Shown here: one piece after another, positions 61,119 to 64,000 of the stretch
Numbering within the stretch: position 1 is the stretch's first letter
Layout: each line of letters starts with the position of its first letter
Source of the DNA: Sympetrum striolatum
Lineage: Eukaryota; Arthropoda; Insecta; Odonata; Libellulidae
Reading direction: 5' to 3'
DNA: 64,000 nucleotides
Assembly: GCA_947579665.1 (NCBI GenBank)
Contig: OX388343.1
Span: 86,780,254-86,844,253, forward strand
Program-made: the position numbers and the translations under genes
Notes under the pieces: model-generated
Databases searched by the model: none
What the model was told of the DNA's origin: nothing
The model's input: only the letters and a program-made list of their open reading frames with translations

Positions 61119-61762
61119 GTGGGCGCTCTAACGTAAAAACTATTAGTCGTATCAATACCAAACTTCATATATAGTACTGTTGTTTGTGCTGTCAAAGTTG
61201 ATTAGTTTTTGGAGTAAATCGGTCAACCGGAAGTCGAGCTTTATTCATTAAGCTCATTTACGGTTTTCAAAATATCTCCATAAATATGATATATACGTAT
61301 ATTGTATTACTTATAAAAGTTTTAGATAATGTAATTTACTATAACTTTTGTATTTAACATATTTTTGTATCACCGGTTGATTAGTAGTTATTCGTGAAAT
61401 ACTGATAAACCGGAAGAAGATGATTATGTACTTTGTGGGCGCTCTAACATGAAAACTATTTGTCGAATCATCACCAAATTTCATATATAGAACTTTTATT
61501 ACAGTCGTTAAAGTTGATTAGTTTTTGGAGTAAATCGGGCAACCGGAAGTCGAGCTTCATTCTTCAAAGCTCATTTCCGGTTTTCAAAATATCTCCATAA
61601 ATATGATATTTAGGTATATACTATTATTTATAAATGTTTTAGAAAATTTAATATGCTATAACGTTTGTATGAAAAATATTTTTGTATCACTGATTGTTTA
61701 GGAGTTATTCATGAAATACTGATAAACCGGAAGTTGCTGATTATGTACTTTGTGGGCGCTCT
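61119..61762 (+). repeat. Tandem duplication, unit 316-317 bp, plus the start of a third copy
   Basis: Copies run 61119-61434 and 61435-61751, each starting GTGGGCGCTCT and ending GATTATGTACTTT. A third start (GTGGGCGCTCT) is at 61752-61762. Shared blocks include AAGTTGATTAGTTTTTGGAG and CAACCGGAAGTCGAGCTT. Scattered substitutions show that the duplication is not recent. Confidence 0.85.
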
Positions 61763-62158
61763 GGGCTCTATGGGCGAAAGGCCAAATTCATCTTTTTTCA
61801 TCGAGCATGTCCGAAAAAACATTATTGATAATCTATATTAATCACTCATCTTCCAAGTTTAGATTGAATATAGAGTTGGAAATTACTGTCGTAGATAAAT
61901 ATTTACATCTTATATATGGAGAAAGTCATGTGCTGGCCACATCAGATTTTTGACATTCATTTACTAAATTATTTAACACAAGGAAGTAAATAAATATGAT
62001 TGTATATTCTATAGAATACGATTAAAGTTTGCATTATTTAATCAAAATAATTTACTATGAATCTCACATGTGGAGCATGTTTGTTACATTTTATAGTTAA
62101 ATTTGATTGGGAACTGAAGAGGTATAGGAAGACGGCCAAATTAATTAAATTTCATCAG

Positions 62159-62229
62159 CATTGTGGACATACAGCTGGTTGAAGATGAGAGTAGAAGGCA
62201 CTTACTGACAGATTTGCTCCTTCTTGATG
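62159..62229 (+). other. Exon-like segment with good acceptor and donor, unidentified
   Basis: The acceptor is TTTCATCAG, then 71 nt open in one frame, encoding a piece that includes VDIQLVEDESRRHLL, then the donor GATG|GTAAGTAAG. A polypyrimidine acceptor (TTATTGTCTGCAG) follows at about 62635-62647. No family is recognised. It may be an exon of an unplaced gene or chance. Confidence 0.2.
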
Positions 62230-62911
62230 GTAAGTAAGACTATTGCAATTCTTAGTAATATTCTCCTCTTCTTCTAACATAATATGTACAGTAGAAGATC
62301 CTTCTTAAATCATGGTATTTGATTAGAAAAAAAGGGAAGTAATATGTCAGCAGTAATAGTTGTTACAACAATTAATTCAATAGATCTTATGAGCTGTGAA
62401 AATAATTTAAATCTCACAATAGTTAGTAACATGAATTTTACTCATTTCAGTGATATTAACCCATTTAGAGGTTTGGTGAAGAAAGGTTTGATGAAAAATC
62501 TTTTACAAAGCTCATGGAATTTTGAGTCCACATTATTTAACAAATATTATTTTGATATTTTTGAATATTTGATGTCAAACATCTATTACATTATTAAAAG
62601 TAAATTGCATTAAGTGGTAGATGTATCTGTATTTTATTGTCTGCAGATAGAACAAAATCATTCTTTCGAGGTGGATAGACTAAATTTAATTCTCTTCACT
62701 ATTCATTTTCATCTAATTTTGAATGATTTAAAGAGGAATCTTTTAAGTAAAGGAGACGGAATTCACCCTACTGGAAATATGTAAAAAATTAATCTTATAT
62801 TAAATATTGCTGAACTAATACCTTGAATTATAATTTGGTAGTCTTAACTTTTTATAAGTTACTTAACAGCATAGGATCTTGTTATAATTACGAAAATATT
62901 TAAGTGAATGC

Positions 62912-63060
62912 TGCATGAATGAGATCGAGCATGACCCTGTAAACATCAAGAAAGCTTTTATTGACTTAATTCCAATTCATAGAAAAAATAGCAGAGGCAA
63001 TCACAGCTGAAATAACAAAGATAATGGAACAGGATGGATTAGATCTTCAAGACTGCAGAG
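62912..63060 (+). pseudogene. DUF4371/hAT-type (ZMYM1-like) transposase fragment with a frameshift
   Basis: One frame reads VNIKKAFIDLIP. The next frame continues with AEAITAEITKIMEQ and DGLDLQDCRG. In order these match the well-known pattern of DUF4371-containing hAT-derived proteins (V.IKESF..FI, AE.I...I...L...GLDI.DCRGQGYD). The fragment needs one frame change near 62985 and stops being recognisable after CRG, where the family would continue QGYDNAANM. It is a dead remnant. No flanking ends were found. Confidence 0.5.
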
Positions 63061-64000
63061 GTGTATTTTGGTTAATTAAACATTGTTATGTTTATTGGTT
63101 CTGAGTAGACATTTTAGAGTGATCTCCTTAATGGAATCTTATCATTTCTTTTAAGTTGCGTGAAGCTTATTACACATATTAGAAGTAATTGGTGATTTCA
63201 AATATCTTATTACATTATTTTGATTTTATTCAATAAAGCCATATTTTAAAACATTCTTATAATTTCCCTTCCAATAAACACTTTCTTTTATCTTTTTACT
63301 ATATAGGATGTATTACAAAAAGCTCAGTCAGGAATCTGTAACTTTTTATCATTATCTCATTCCACAAATAGCAAATTATAGGTTTACCTTTTCTCCAAGT
63401 ATGGTTTGTGGATGCAATCTCAGTATAGTGTAAATTTCCTAAATATGGATTAGCTCATTTATACTTCATGATAGAACTCAAGTTTCAGCTCTCACTTGTA
63501 TAGTAATATGTAAGCTATGGAATAATGACTATTTTATTTTATTTAGTTATTAGAATGAGGAATCCTTTATTCCTCTTTCAGAGAACCATCAACTAGATTT
63601 TATTTGTGTATATCCTTAGTCTTTTCTTAATCCTTACATTGATATTCAGACGTAAGGCATGTATATCTTCATAAATATCATGAAAGTCAACTTTTGGTAT
63701 ACTGCAGGAAGTTTATACACGAAGTGATGGAAAACCTTTTTTTGTCTGATATTACTGTGAATAATTTGCAGGAAGAATGGGTCCTTAAAAAAATTGTCCC
63801 AACATCCAATTCTCTTATTTTACTCTTATTATAATATAAGGGAATTTAATATTATATTAGAAATGTCACAAGTTAGATTCATGCTCGACTTACTGTAGAA
63901 AACTCAACTTACTGTAGAGAAGACATTTTGCCCAGCAATTATTTTATGGTTTCATTATTTCATGCCATTAAAATAACAGTACACACAGTTATGCCTTGTT
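63061..64000. other. Intergenic, nothing recognised
   Basis: AT-rich sequence with stops in all frames. No repeat or RNA structure seen. Confidence 0.5.

Larger units (their letters stand above)
60954..61926. mobile_element. Composite repeat with short terminal inverted repeats, a GT microsatellite and a 316-bp tandem unit
   Basis: The left end ACTTTCTCCATATA (60954-60967) is matched in reverse by TATATGGAGAAAGT (61913-61926). The left end also folds on itself (ACTTTCTC...GAGAAAGT, 60954-60984). The interior contains a GT microsatellite and then two diverged copies of a 316-317-bp unit. No transposase is present, so this is a non-autonomous element of unassigned superfamily. The right part (61763-61926) is unique sequence. 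Confidence 0.5.

Noticed and set aside
61081..61762. CRISPR-like or satellite array
   Set aside because: There are only two diverged 316-bp units and a dinucleotide run. No regular short repeats with unique spacers are present here or elsewhere in the window.

Overview
The window looks like nuclear DNA of an arthropod, most likely an insect. It is AT-rich, its protein-coding genes are sparse and interrupted by GT-AG introns of 0.6-0.9 kb, and both recognisable genes are facilitated trehalose transporter (Tret1-like) members of the sugar-porter branch of the major facilitator superfamily. The rest is dominated by decayed transposable elements of types common in arthropods: piggyBac, mariner, hAT, short inverted-repeat elements, tRNA-derived SINEs and LINE tails. 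The species cannot be fixed from the sequence alone.

Layout. 1-28.8 kb has no convincing protein gene. It holds a tRNA-like sequence with a Pol III terminator inside a 228-bp inverted-repeat element (974-1201), a decayed relative of that element (5658-5706), a hAT-type MITE with 8-bp target duplications (18480-18797), a LINE tail relic (about 19.2-19.4 kb), and several CpG-dense patches, one of which ends in a strong splice donor (20740-20969). At 28.8-32.1 kb lies transporter gene 1 on the + strand (three coding exons, about 501 aa). At 38.1-40.35 kb lies transporter gene 2 on the - strand (two coding exons, 480 aa), with a possible untranslated first exon near 41.1 kb. The two genes converge tail to tail, with about 6 kb between them that contains a MITE, a LINE fragment and a 116-bp SINE palindrome.

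From 46.8 to 49.6 kb is a complete-ended but defective piggyBac-family element. It has TTAA flanks, perfect 17-bp tips and an unusually long pair of inverted arms (about 0.76 and 0.94 kb). Its core keeps only the C-terminal part of a transposase. Further right are a mariner transposase tail (54.2 kb), a 648-bp MITE (55.0 kb), a composite repeat with a 316-bp tandem unit (61.0-61.9 kb) and a frameshifted DUF4371/hAT transposase scrap (62.9 kb).

How the genes relate. The two transporters are paralogues. Both have the sugar-porter signature motifs and share one phase-1 intron at the same place, just before the first membrane helix. Gene 1 has an additional phase-2 intron that gene 2 lacks, and gene 2 is visibly richer in G/C at third codon positions. 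Their inferred role is facilitated transport of trehalose or related sugars across the plasma membrane. No operon, CRISPR array or bacterial-type system is present. The most unusual items are the long-armed piggyBac element, the tRNA-like unit enclosed by terminal inverted repeats, and the palindromic SINE dimer.
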